From contig NC_039483.1 in the NCBI RefSeq assembly GCF_003590095.1, forward strand, positions 1,984,001-2,048,000: a DNA stretch of 64,000 bases, read 5' to 3'. Positions 1 to 10,640 of this stretch are shown here, one piece after another. The DNA comes from Trichoplusia ni. Its lineage: Eukaryota > Arthropoda > Insecta > Lepidoptera > Noctuidae. The notes below the pieces were generated by a model. The model ran no database searches. It was given only the letters and a program-made list of their open reading frames with translations, and was not told the DNA's origin. A program made the translations under genes and the position numbers. Positions within the stretch are counted from its first letter, which is position 1. Each line of letters starts with the position of its first letter.

Positions 1-510
1 CGATTATGATAAGTTGGTTATGTAAGGAGTTTTCAAATGTTTGGAGCGTTGACACTGATAAGATATGAATAATCGACTTGTTTTATGATCTCTTTTTGGA
101 GTAGGTTTTACTATAAAGGTTTTAGATAGGTATTAATGTAATACTAGTTTGGTATTGACATGTTGCAAAGATGAATATCTTATTTTCGGTAGGGAAATCA
201 TGATATTAAAATTCTTATGTTGTTTTCTATGTCTTCACAGGAAAATTCTTCCGTTTCTGAGCAATAGATTTTAGTAGTTTTTCTCTTAACCGTGCACCGA
301 GTCAATATTTTCTAAAAGTGCCCGCCTTTCGATTGGTTTGTTCCGATCGCAATTTGGTTGATTTATAGATTCCAAACACTCCTAAAAAGATTTATACAAC
401 TTTAATACACATTTCGTATCCTTTAGTTACGATTTCATTTTTCGATTTGGTCTTTGGCACCTTATTTAATACCATGACATCATACTATATTCATGTTTAT
501 TTGTTTCCAG

Positions 511-605
511 ATGAGGCTGTACTCCCTCTGTCCCTGTACGGAGGTCAGCTGCTCCTTAACTGGGCCTGGACCCCCATCTTCTTCGGTCTGCATGACCTGA
601 AGCTG
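511..605 (+). CDS. TSPO: TSPO (translocator protein), penultimate coding exon
   Basis: TSPO is a five-helix outer mitochondrial membrane protein that binds cholesterol and porphyrin. This exon follows a TTTCCAG acceptor and ends at a GTAAGT donor (606). It supplies 2 nt of a split codon plus 31 codons. The peptide contains LSLYGGQLLLNWAWTPIFFG, the family's most conserved block (end of helix 2 region into helix 3). Phase at the donor is 0, which matches the exon at 2246. The upstream exons encoding helices 1-2 are left of the window. An ATG at 447 gives an open frame through the exon, but it lies in the intron and should not be taken as a start. The family call is firm; the splice sites are inferred from consensus and phase. 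Confidence 0.93.
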
Positions 606-1418
606 GTAAGTCTTAATCTTATCAATAATATAAATGAAAATGTAGCCTTGACCTTCCTTGGACTTGAAGGAACATACAAAAGAATAAATTAGCCGACTTG
701 GTCAATTCATTCTTGAGATATGCGCTTACCAACTTTGTTTATTGCAAACATTAAATTGATTTGATTTGATTTGCACTAACTCACGGACCGGTCTTTAATT
801 AACATTCAATGTTGTTCTAGTGATGTCATGCACAACTATGCCACGATATCTCGAAGGTCCCCCTGTTGTCTTAAACATAGGTACTAACTGGAAAAATTAT
901 AAATAGGAAAAAAGAGATATCCCACATATTAGCAAATACTTTTCCATTTAGAGAATAAATAACTGATTACTAGGCTTACTGCTTTTAAGAGTTCAAAGAT
1001 CATTTACAAACCCCTGCACTGTTTGACCCCACTACGTGATAATAATATAATCTATCAAATTGATCACTTGATACAGTTACTATCATTATAATTCATCCCG
1101 AGATCATAAAATCAACTCTTGCGCAGTCATGGTCCGTTGGTCAAGACACTTGTTGATGCGTAAAGATAAAAATACGATACGAGACCAACATTTTTTATAA
1201 AAGATATGAATATTATAGTTTTAAAACCAATTTTACTTGTCATAAAAATATTTTACCTATGTCCATAACTAACCTAGGATAAGAATCGTTTTATTTAATT
1301 GATAAATGTTATCAATTTAGATAAATAAAGTAAATCTTAGTAATAAATGAGTACATAGCAACTAGTGAGTGTGTTAGATTAGCTATTAGAAAAAAAAACC
1401 ATACGCTCAGTAAATTAT

Positions 1419-1558
1419 TCTTGCGTGACTTGTCGCGGTTTCGATCCCCGCGTGGGACAAGGTTTTGTATAATCTACGAATGTTTTTGTGAGTCTGGGTG
1501 TCTTGTGCATGCGACTTGAATGTTCGTTGAACCCATTTTAATACTAGGACTAATTAGT
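1419..1558 (+). repeat. tRNA-like SINE, 5'-truncated
   Basis: It retains the B-box-like GGTTTCGATCCCCGCGTGGGACAA, the family linker (CTACGAATGTTTTTGTGAGTCTGGGTGT) and a weak A/T tail. The A-box end is missing or degraded. It lies in the TSPO intron. Sister copies occur at 2471, 4609, 19668, 27235(-), 44650(-), 45640 and 61268. Confidence 0.65.
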
Positions 1559-2245
1559 GCATTAATGGTTTTTAAAATATAATAAAAGATAGCGCTTTTG
1601 ATAATTGGTATCGATAGCTTCTTTTGCCAATTTACCAATGATATAGGAGTTTTAGTTACGATCCTTCATATTTCAAATATGAGTCTGAGTTGAAAACATG
1701 GGCTTCACTACAAAAGTTTTTGGGCAGGCAGAAAAAATGCTAGCTCACTATTACTTGGCAATTTAATGACCTGTTTAAATAAAAATTAAATGTTATCAAA
1801 AACATATTGTAATCATTACAATTCGATAGTTTGTATGTCAATGATGATTTGACAGTATCACCCAGTGTGAGGTTCAAAGTTAATAGTATTTTTAATGGAG
1901 ATGATTTACAATGTAAATAAGATATTATTATGATATTTTTAAGAAAAAGTTAAAGATCTGTAAAGAGTGTTAAAAAAAAAATCAAAATTTAAACTTGTTT
2001 TTATCTGTTTTCAAAATGTTTGTCACAACTATAGTTAAAATAAAATATATAATTCATAGAAAATAATACAATTTTCGTTTGGGTTTTTAGTTCTTTGGAA
2101 AGAGCCAGATCAAAGGTTGTATTTTGTCAGTCTGCCTGTCAATACTTACTACTACTTCACTAGGATTAGTTTAGAACCAATCGTCAAAAAAATGCTATAC
2201 ATATCACTGTCATTCCTCCAAACTTAACCACCCATCCAATTCCAG

Positions 2246-2446
2246 GCCTTCATCGAGATCGCAGTCCTGTCGGGTGCGGCGGTGGCCACGACCGTGTCCT
2301 TCGCGTCCATCAACAAGACCGCGGGCGCGTTGCTCCTGCCCTACCTCGCGTGGCTCGGCTTCGCCAGCTCACTCTCCTACACCATCTGGAAGATGAACCC
2401 CAAGGGCCCTCAGGTCAAGGAGATTAAGGATGAGAAGTCGCAGTGA
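2246..2446 (+). CDS. TSPO: TSPO, terminal coding exon with stop
   Basis: The exon follows an AATTCCAG acceptor and encodes 66 residues plus TGA (2444-2446). It covers helices 4 and 5 and the cytosolic tail. Family hallmarks are TAGALLLPYLAWLGFA and the C-terminal LSYTIWK. The latter fits the cholesterol recognition motif CRAC (L/V-X1-5-Y-X1-5-K/R), the main ligand-binding signature in mammalian TSPO. The tail is lysine/glutamate rich (KGPQVKEIKDEKSQ). GC content, especially at third positions, is far above the flanking intron, as in other conserved exons here. Frame is continuous with the previous exon (phase 0). The 1.64-kb intron between the two exons holds a truncated tRNA-like SINE. Two minus-strand open frames overlapping this exon and the downstream SINE are shadows. 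Confidence 0.95.
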   Translation, partial: AFIEIAVLSGAAVATTVSFASINKTAGALLLPYLAWLGFASSLSYTIWKMNPKGPQVKEIKDEKSQ

Positions 2447-2847
2447 AGGTAAATACTGTACTGTAAGGATTCTGGATAGTCGAGTGGTATAGGTCATCAC
2501 GCCAAAACCGCAGTGTTCGACGTGTCTCGGGTTTGATCCCCGCGTAGGATAAAGCTTTTTGTGAACCAAAAAATATGCTTTTGATTCTGGGTGTGTTACT
2601 GTATGTGACTTGCCTATTTGTGGAACCCCACGACACAAGGATTATCAAATAGATTTCTGATCCAATTAACGTGTTATACGAAATATAATACTAACTATTT
2701 TAAGTATGAGAAAGTTAGATAGGGTTTTAACAATTTACTACAAGCCACAATATCTATTCGATTATAATGCCCTAAGCCCAATAATGGATTTTTAAATGTA
2801 TTTTTTTGTTTTGTTTCAGATCATATTAAGAAACGCTTAAAAATAAA
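2447..2847 (+). other. TSPO: TSPO 3'UTR with probable intron
   Basis: Two bases after the stop codon the sequence reads AAG|GTAAAT, a usable donor (2449). A strong acceptor (TTTTTTTGTTTTGTTTCAG) ends at 2819, and an AATAAA lies at 2842-2847 soon after. This suggests the last exon junction falls in the 3'UTR, directly after the stop, where it should not trigger decay. A second AATAAA at 4276-4281, followed by GT-rich sequence, could serve a longer transcript that would include the minisatellite. This is inference from consensus sites only. Confidence 0.45.
2471..2642 (+). repeat. tRNA-like SINE, near full length
   Basis: Pol III box A-like GATAGTCGAGTGGTATAGG and box B-like GGGTTTGATCC are spaced as in a tRNA. 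The usual family tail follows (TTCTGGGTGTGTTACTGTATGTGACTTG). It sits inside the candidate 3'UTR intron of TSPO. The tRNA acceptor stem cannot pair, so this is a retroposon and not a tRNA gene. Confidence 0.7.
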
Positions 2848-3014
2848 TCTATTTACTTAAGTTTATGAACAAGCAATGTGTTCCTAGATTTAGACGCATA
2901 TTACACGCATCAAGTGCAATTTATATGTAGACTAAGGATAATAACTTACTTAGATCGGTAAGGTCTTTAAATAATATAGTAGTAAATTATTTAAAAATCT
3001 GTACTACAATCTCT

Positions 3015-3489
3015 ACATGACGTTTGAGCTACATTCAGCTCATCTCAAATAGAACATCATGTTTCAGCTACATTCAGCATATTTGAGATGTAACATCATG
3101 TTTGGGCTACATTCAGCTCATCTCAAATAAAACATCATGTTTAAGCTACATTCAGCTCATCTCAAATAGAACATCATGTTTCAGCTACATTCAGCATATT
3201 TGAGATGTAACATCATGTTTGAGCTACATTCAGCTCATCTCAAATAGAACATCATGTTTCAGCTACATTCAGCATATTTGAGATGTAACATCATGTTTGG
3301 GCTACATTCAGCTCATCTCAAATAAAACATCATGTTTAAGCTACATTCAGCTCATCTCAAATAAAACATCATGTTTAAGCTACATTCAGCATATTTGAGA
3401 TGTAACATCATGTTTGGGCTACATTCAGCTCATCTCAAATAGAACATCATGTTTGGGCTACATTCAGCATATTTGAGATGTAACATCAT
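3015..3489 (+). repeat. 12-copy 39-bp minisatellite with two alternating half-unit forms
   Basis: Units start ACATCATGTTT and run at exactly 39 bp: twelve units from 3015 reach 3482 and the next ACATCAT starts at 3483. The first 25 bases are constant except at positions 12-13. The last 14 occur in two forms, A (TCATCTCAAATA[GA]A) and B (ATATTTGAGATGTA), in order A B A A B A B A A B A B. Form B contains the reverse complement of 11 bases of form A (CATCTCAAATA against TATTTGAGATG). The five-unit block A-B-A-A-B (195 bp) is itself repeated, including its GAG/CAG/GGG/AAG variant bases. It lies 0.6 kb beyond the TSPO stop codon and may be in its long 3'UTR. Confidence 0.95.
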
Positions 3490-4275
3490 CAAATAGTAAA
3501 ATTCGGCCTAAGATTTTAAATAATTTACTATTTTATAAAACTGAACTGTTGTTTAATATAAATGTCAACTTATATTTAATGTTATTAAAGCATATATCTA
3601 TACACTGTTCAAATGCTTTACTTACGTCGTGGAATTATTAACGCGCAAATTTTCGCACGAACATTCGTCATTTAAATGTTTTCGAGAAAAACGTCTCCAA
3701 ATAAATAAACAATCAGTATTTGTGACGTATTTTCTAGTATATTTATATACCATTTGATGTATGTATGGTTAAATGTAAGCGTTTGTTAAAAAAATATCTG
3801 CTTTTTTATATTGTTACAGTTTCATTTATTTGTTAAGTTGACCACATGTCTATTGTCAGCTTTTAACGGTTAAGTTTTTACGAACTGAAACGTCAGATTT
3901 ATACGTGTATTTATCAGCTATTAACACCAAAAATGTCCAAAAAAATATTTTTGTGACCTTCTAACATAACACAGGATAAAAAAAAAATCGTCAATTTCTG
4001 TTCTTAAATTTCTTTTATTTCTCTATCTGTCGCTTCTATTCACCTTATACTGATAGAGATAGCACGAATACTAAGAGCAACTTAAAAATGAGCCAAACGG
4101 TGTGTGGTCTACGATCTTGTAGTATTAAGAGAAAGTGTCCTTCAGAACTTAAATATAAGCATTCCCTGAATTGCATTTAAAATGCTGACAAACAGACAGG
4201 ACTTGAGAGTTTATTTTTTGGTGTAATTTATTGTTTTTCGAATATCTCTTGTTTGGAGTTGTTTATGTAAACCTA

Positions 4276-4281
4276 AATAAA
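4276..4281 (+). terminator. Candidate distal poly(A) signal, TSPO side
   Basis: AATAAA is followed by a GT/T-rich stretch (TGTGAATTTTGTTTTTTATTT). On the plus strand it is the next well-formed signal after the minisatellite. It could end a long TSPO transcript; there is no direct support. Confidence 0.3.
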
Positions 4282-4608
4282 CAAATTAATGTGAATTTTG
4301 TTTTTTATTTATCGTATTTTTGTTGTAAGTACAGTTGGCAACGATACCTTTTTAGTTAATCAGATTTAGAAGATAACTTATAAAAATTCTGAGTAGTGTT
4401 ATAGTTTTAATGGTCACTGAGTTTATTTAAAGAAAACTCTCTATTTATCAATAAAGGATTCGACATTAAAATCAGCTATTTGATTTCGAATCTAGGAGTA
4501 ACACTATTATAAGGATCTGTAGGTAGTACATGGTCATTACAAAAACCTATGGAAATCTGATAAACTGCAATCAATGAAATCTTTTAGGTTATTTCTAAAA
4601 CGGAGAGG

Positions 4609-4740
4609 AATAGCGCCGATTTCGAGTCAAATACGATGCGCGCGATGTGTCGCGGGTTCGAACCCCGCGTAGGACAAGCTTTCGACTTGAATGTTCGTAA
4701 AACCCCTCGCTAAACAAGGATTAAACTCGTTAGTGCGGAA
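4609..4740 (+). repeat. tRNA-like SINE copy
   Basis: It has an intact box B (GCGGGTTCGAACCCCGCGTAGGACAAG), preceded by the family's GCGATGTGTC and followed by a shortened body with ACTTGAATGTTCGT and a T-run. It lies in the intergenic region between TSPO and the minus-strand docking gene. Confidence 0.6.
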
Positions 4741-5806
4741 GTCGTTTTTTTTTTTAAATAAAATAATACCTATCTATGAATATAACAAATGTTTTTAAAA
4801 CAATTATAAATACGTCATTTCAACCCCTAAAAACGCTTATCGAACGCTTAAAACTAATAGTGCAATAAATACTGTGGTATTCATTCAAATTTATTTCTTC
4901 TGCTATTGTAAAAGGGTGTGTTTTTGTTCAGCAACTAGTCTCAGGAGATAAGCCGGTAAGATCTGTTGTCAGTGGATGCTGGATTCGTTACTTTGATTTA
5001 TTTGGTTACTACTACTTGTTTTCGATTTTTATTTTTACATTCGAGTTACATATTTTATTCCTTATTTAATGTTATCGACTTATCTAGATATAATTATAAC
5101 GATTCAATAAATCTGATTATTTTAAAAGTCGATTTCATGTATTGAAACAATTTTGTCATTGTTTCAACAAATTTGAAATTTAATTGAAATTCAATATAAA
5201 TAATTATAATATACTAGACCTGGAATGCCCTTTCCCTACTTTCCCTCGCACTCTCTCATCAAAAAGGAATAATACAATGGAAAATTTTAAACTTCCGAAA
5301 GAATTAGTTCTTAGCACTTCTACCCTTCACATCGCATACGTATTCCTTATAACAGTAACACTAAAGATCGTTGGTTACAATTGTGAAGTGAGTTCGAATC
5401 GAGTTGCAATAGTAGGTGAATAGTTGGGGTTAAGATAAGAGGTTACTATGACTGGTTGTGCGATGGATCGCGACCATTTCTCCGTTTGTAGAAGTTTTTA
5501 GTGCTCATCGTTATTAGTATTCATGTTATAACGTTTTGTTATATGTTAAAACAGAAGAGCTTTTGCACAACAATCGGAACTCATACAACCTTGGAAGAAT
5601 TGTGTTTATTTATTTTTCATGAATGCTTATCATGTGACTTGGATGTTTATGAAACCTCCTGCGACTCAAGGGGTAAGTTCGTCGTGAAAAAATACCTCAA
5701 CTCGCACTAAAACCTGCAACTGTTGTCTCTGTATCAGTCGCTTTAAGCTTCCGAGGTTACTGACCAATTGTTCAAATGAATTCACTATAGGTATAGGTAC
5801 TATTTA

Positions 5807-5849
5807 ATTGCAAATATTATCCGCTTTTTAATTTAATAATATTTGCAAT
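5807..5849. repeat. 14-bp perfect inverted repeat (hairpin)
   Basis: ATTGCAAATATTAT at 5807-5820 and its exact complement at 5836-5849 flank a 15-base loop. The arms contain ATTTGCAT-like octamer variants, but no function can be assigned. Confidence 0.8.
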
Positions 5850-8800
5850 AACATAACACAAGCTCTGCTTAATTTGAGACTAGATGGCGTTGTGTGAATG
5901 TTGTCCAATATTATATATTATATTATTATATAATATAGAAAATAACTATGTTCCTTTTAGCATCTTTTACAAAAAGGTGTCTAAATATAAGTAGTTGAGT
6001 ATTTGTCTCTACCTTAACATATATTATGCCAAGTATATTAAGGTGCAATACACGTAGGAATCTTAGGTTGCAAGGAACTTGCTACACTGTCATTGGCACA
6101 GCATGGTGGCATGTAAGCTGTGTGCACAGCGCATGCGTCACATTCGCATAGCTGTCCTGACGAGCTTCGTCACATAGCTCTTAAAAACCTGTCGTCCAGT
6201 TCAAGATATGCTGCGCTATGGCGTATTATTGAACTATATATGTGTAAAATGTCCGTTTATCTATTACAGTACACATTTCATTTTGAAATTAACCTTTTCT
6301 TCTTAGTAAGAGTTAATTTTACAACAATAGGTGTAATTTCAACTTGATGGGGATGTAACTTTGGTATTCTACACGTTTAAGGGTGAAACAACTAAAATGA
6401 TAGAGAAAAACGAAATATATTTTTCTGAATTTTGTGGCTAATAGTACCTAGGTACCTACTTCGACACGATCGCCAACTTAAACAATGTCGGTAATTAAGA
6501 ATATCGCGATAAATTTATCAAATCCTGACTTGGGCTGCTTATTTGCAAAGAAATATCGATAACTCGTATGTGACCTTACATTAACACACACAAAACATGC
6601 TTTAGTATAAACCGCATGAATAACATCGACGAAACGAAAGCCATAATATGAATGGGTAAAATGGCGTCTTATCGCCTTGTAGTAGACTCAAGCCTAACAT
6701 CAGTGGATGCACGCGCGGCGCTGAGGCACGCGACGTCCTCGGTTACTGACTGAGATGAGCTCTATCCCACATAGCTGCCCAAACAGCTGACAAACGATTA
6801 CTATCCTAGAGGAATGAGCATTTATCATATAAATAAATTAAACGATAATCTTACTATCTACAATTTTTTGAAGTGAAAACTTCTTTAGCGGCGCTGTGCA
6901 CCTTTTTTTGTTAGAGTAAAACATCCAAACTCGCATAAGGGTCACGCGACGTGCATCTTTTAATAATCCATTACTAAATTAATTATTTTCTTGGTACACA
7001 TTTACAAACGGACAGGGTACCGAGGTTATCATTACACAAATTTTAAACGGATTTCTTGCTCCTTGAAAGTGCTACGAACCATTATTGGCTTCTGTGATAA
7101 CATACTTATTAAGGTCTCGAATTAAAATACAAGTAATAAATCGTGATATCATCTCACTCTGAATTTGATAGAATTTCCGATTTTCCACAGATACTAGTCT
7201 AAAAAGGGTCTTGCTGAATTACTAACGGTTCCGCATCCTTTTTATGTTGGTAGCCCTTGAATCTCCACAATCCTCCTCACACATGACATTAAGGTCCTTC
7301 AATCAAGTGGAAAACTTCCTTTTGCGTTACGAAAACCCAAAAAAGTTTAAATTTTAATGGAAACAAAATCAAATTTTCAAACCTCAAAGGTATAATATTA
7401 TGTCTAATTTAGAAATAGCTACAAACAGGACAATTGGCGGTTTGTCCAATCAAAATGTTAATAGAGTCATATCATTGCAACGTTCAGTTGGTTAATTACC
7501 ATAAGAGTAATTAGTTTCTAGTTAACTATTGATCTCGGCTTTGACCTAAGCCGATGAGCTTTATAATGAAGTTTGTAAATAAACCAGGTGTATTATACAC
7601 TTCAGTTATGAAGTACGCAGTAACTTGTTCTGTTGTGAGGGTTAACTTGCCATATTCTCTTAAGATGACGTAGTACGCGTTTAAATGAACCCCGGAAAAA
7701 ATATAACTTTATCTTAGAAAACAATATAGTATTTATAAATACATATCTTTGTTTTGATGAACATTTTTGTGGAAAGCCCATTTTCTTAAGAATTGACTGG
7801 TTTTCCTTTGTTTTTATATGCTATATTGCAATACCAGGTCTTAATTCAAACATTATCAAGCCTGAATCATGCCTACATCTCATTCGTCATATCGTATTTC
7901 TTCAACTGAATAACCAGTGACGTATATTTTTTATAAATCCCTCATCATTTCCTTCCCTATTACAATGTTGAAAAGATGACACGCTCCGCTAATAACCGAG
8001 TCTAAAATGTGAACATTACAAACCTTGGCAAAATTCCAACGAAACTAGGATGAACAAATACTTTGTCTTCATTTTATATTTAAACAAAGTTCAAAAGAAG
8101 TTTTTGTGACACAATTCTACTTAGTTATTCTAAAACATCATGTAACAGCGATCAGTGGCCGCCATCTTGGTTTAGCTGTGGAACAAAATGGCGGAGCGTG
8201 TTTGAGATCACTTTCGTTTTTACTATTGTTTAACGGCGTTGTCAAAAAAGTATCTGAAATGCCATTGTAACTAAGTGTAAACTGTGTGTGTTTTAGATAG
8301 AATTTGTGGGTTTTTATGAAAATGTTTCAAGAAATCTGCAGGATGATATGTTATAGCAAAAATGCAAAAAAAAAACCGTAGATTTGGGTTTCCAGAATCG
8401 ATTTCGAAAATAAATCTTGCAAATACCTACTTTGTAAATGAGTCTTATCTCGAAGTTTCTTCTTTAAATATTTCACGGCCATTTTAATCTTATTTCCTCT
8501 TCCAAAGGTCATTTCACACAGAATTGATCCCAACTAGGTATTAAGGAAAAATCTGTCAGAAAACTCCAGTGCCGTTTGAGGGTTGTGTAAGCAGTAGGCG
8601 ATGGCAAGCCACCGGGCACTGTATGAATTCATTGGTTCCCTGCCATTACCCATGTTAATTTGCTCCGTCGCCGAGAAAAGTTACTTGAGACGAGTTTTAA
8701 GTCAATTACGCAACACTTCAGTTTGCTTAGAACGTAACTTGACGCGGTTGTGTTTTGGGGAAAGTATCTCATTTGGTAATAATTGGGAATTAGATGTATT

Positions 8801-10474
8801 TTATTTAAATGATAATATGTAATGTTCCCGATTGGTGATTAAGCCCACAATTGTAAAAATGTTAAACTTTTTTGGAGTTTTTTAAGGTTTTAATTTCTGC
8901 AATATTTAAACTACTAATAAAAGGATTTTTATCATCGTAATTTCGAAAAACATTAAATGTAGAATATATTCCTAGAATGGCATAATCATGTAATTTCTCG
9001 TAGCAACTAGAACAATAGAAAAAAGGAGTAAAACGATCGTAAATCTCGTAGTACCGTAGCCGCGTAGCTTAACCGTAGCAGTTACGCGCTACGTCGGTGA
9101 CGTTAATAGAGTCTAACGGATCACCGAAGCGGTGGATTATTTAAATGAGCGCCACCCCACATTTCTAGTTAAAAAGTTTGCCTAACAACACCATTGTTTG
9201 GTCCCTGTGTACTGATTCACTCTATAGACATTCAAATCAAGTACTGTGGTTATTTGTTTCTGTTCTAAGGACTTGTCTTTGAAGGGAATTATATTTTTAA
9301 ACTCAGCCGCTATTATAATTTTACTTAGTCAAATTCGTAGTCGATTAACAAATTGTCAAAGTTGCCAAAAAATAACTAAAAATATGACACCACAATCTAA
9401 ACAAAAAACCGATGTATCGCGTTGACAATGAAATGGAGTTATTTTTACATTGAATGCCCCTTTTCATTGCCCTCTCCTTCTTTTCAATCCTAACCATTCT
9501 ATTTTGTCTACTGAAAGATGGACAGACAGCGAAAGATTCAATTCTTTCCTCCTGCTTTCAGATCCCTATAATAGACCATCATTCTTAACTGCTCCAGAAG
9601 ACAGGCAAAATGAAAGCATGTTTTAGACATCATTATCTCATATCATCACATATATCAGTGTCCTCCTAAGCATTGGTTTCCACAGCTACGTCACAACCAA
9701 CAATTTTTCTGCTTCATATTAATCTAATAACTGGACATTTTCTTGGCAGCGCCACCAATTACCATAGTTTGTAAACAGGAAGCGATGTTTTCACATAATA
9801 GCTGATGTTCTCAACTTGCCGTTTGTTGAATACAACCTATTTGTTCACTGAACCGTATTATGAACCATTATTATGATATTGTTATGTCTGAAACTAAACT
9901 GAGGACTTTCAGGAATCCGGGCTGGACGCACGCGTGCTTCGAAGATATGTGAGCACCGAATGCAGTGAGGCCCATTGGTGGCAATGCCTGAGGCACCAGC
10001 GGGATTGTCTTATTATGTATGGGATGTAGTCTCCCACTTCAACTTGTCTCCTGGTAAGAAATATGACAAAGGTAAAAACCTTTTTCGTATCTGTAATGTT
10101 CCAGAGAGGCCAAGTTCTTGTCCTCCAGAAAAAACATTGTCTCCAAAACAAAAGAATTTTCATTACTCTTAACGAGAGAGCAAAGTTTTTTAATCGTAAA
10201 CATTTGAAGGCAAAGGCAATTAAAGCGATACTTCAAGTGCTTAAATTTGAAACTTGAAGTCGAAATATCTGAGCTTCCTTCACTTTCAGGCAGTTGGAGT
10301 TCGAAGAAAGTTTTTGTCGTTGAATGAAATTGTCATTAAAAATACTTAATTGCCCTTTTACCTGCAGCATGACAAGAGGAGAAATCTTTGGAGCTGTTAC
10401 TTGATTCAAGCTTTTTGTTGGATAAGGTCACCTTGGCAGAGGTTCGAAAAAAATCTTGCCATGTGTCTAATACG

Positions 10475-10640
10475 GTCTAATATTATAAACGCCAAAGTTT
10501 GTATGTATGTATGTGCTCCTCTTTCACGCATAAACTACTGAAGGGATTTAGATGAAGCTTGCTACTAGATAGTTTCTAACCGTGGAATTATTTTCGATTT
10601 GAAGCGGGCGGGCAAACGTACAGCAGTTATAAATATACAT
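10475..10640 (+). mobile_element. Helitron-like non-autonomous relic
   Basis: It opens TCTAATATTATAAACGCCAAAG and (TGTA)n, the form of many lepidopteran Helitron 5' ends, and closes with GCGGGCGGGCAAACGTACAGCAG. The 3' part resembles the end fragment at 46687-46742. The terminal CTAG is lost and no ORF is present. Confidence 0.5.

Noticed and set aside
1..510. Earlier TSPO exons in the left 510 bases
   Set aside because: No frame encodes the expected helix 1-2 sequence; the region reads as intron.
2471..2545. tRNA gene (box A and box B present)
   Set aside because: The acceptor and anticodon stems do not pair and the same sequence recurs with a common tail at other places, so it is a SINE. 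The same applies at 19668 and 61268.
2369..2648. Two minus-strand open frames (89 and 74 codons)
   Set aside because: They run through the TSPO exon and a tRNA-like SINE on the opposite strand; no domain, and the plus-strand TSPO reading is clear.
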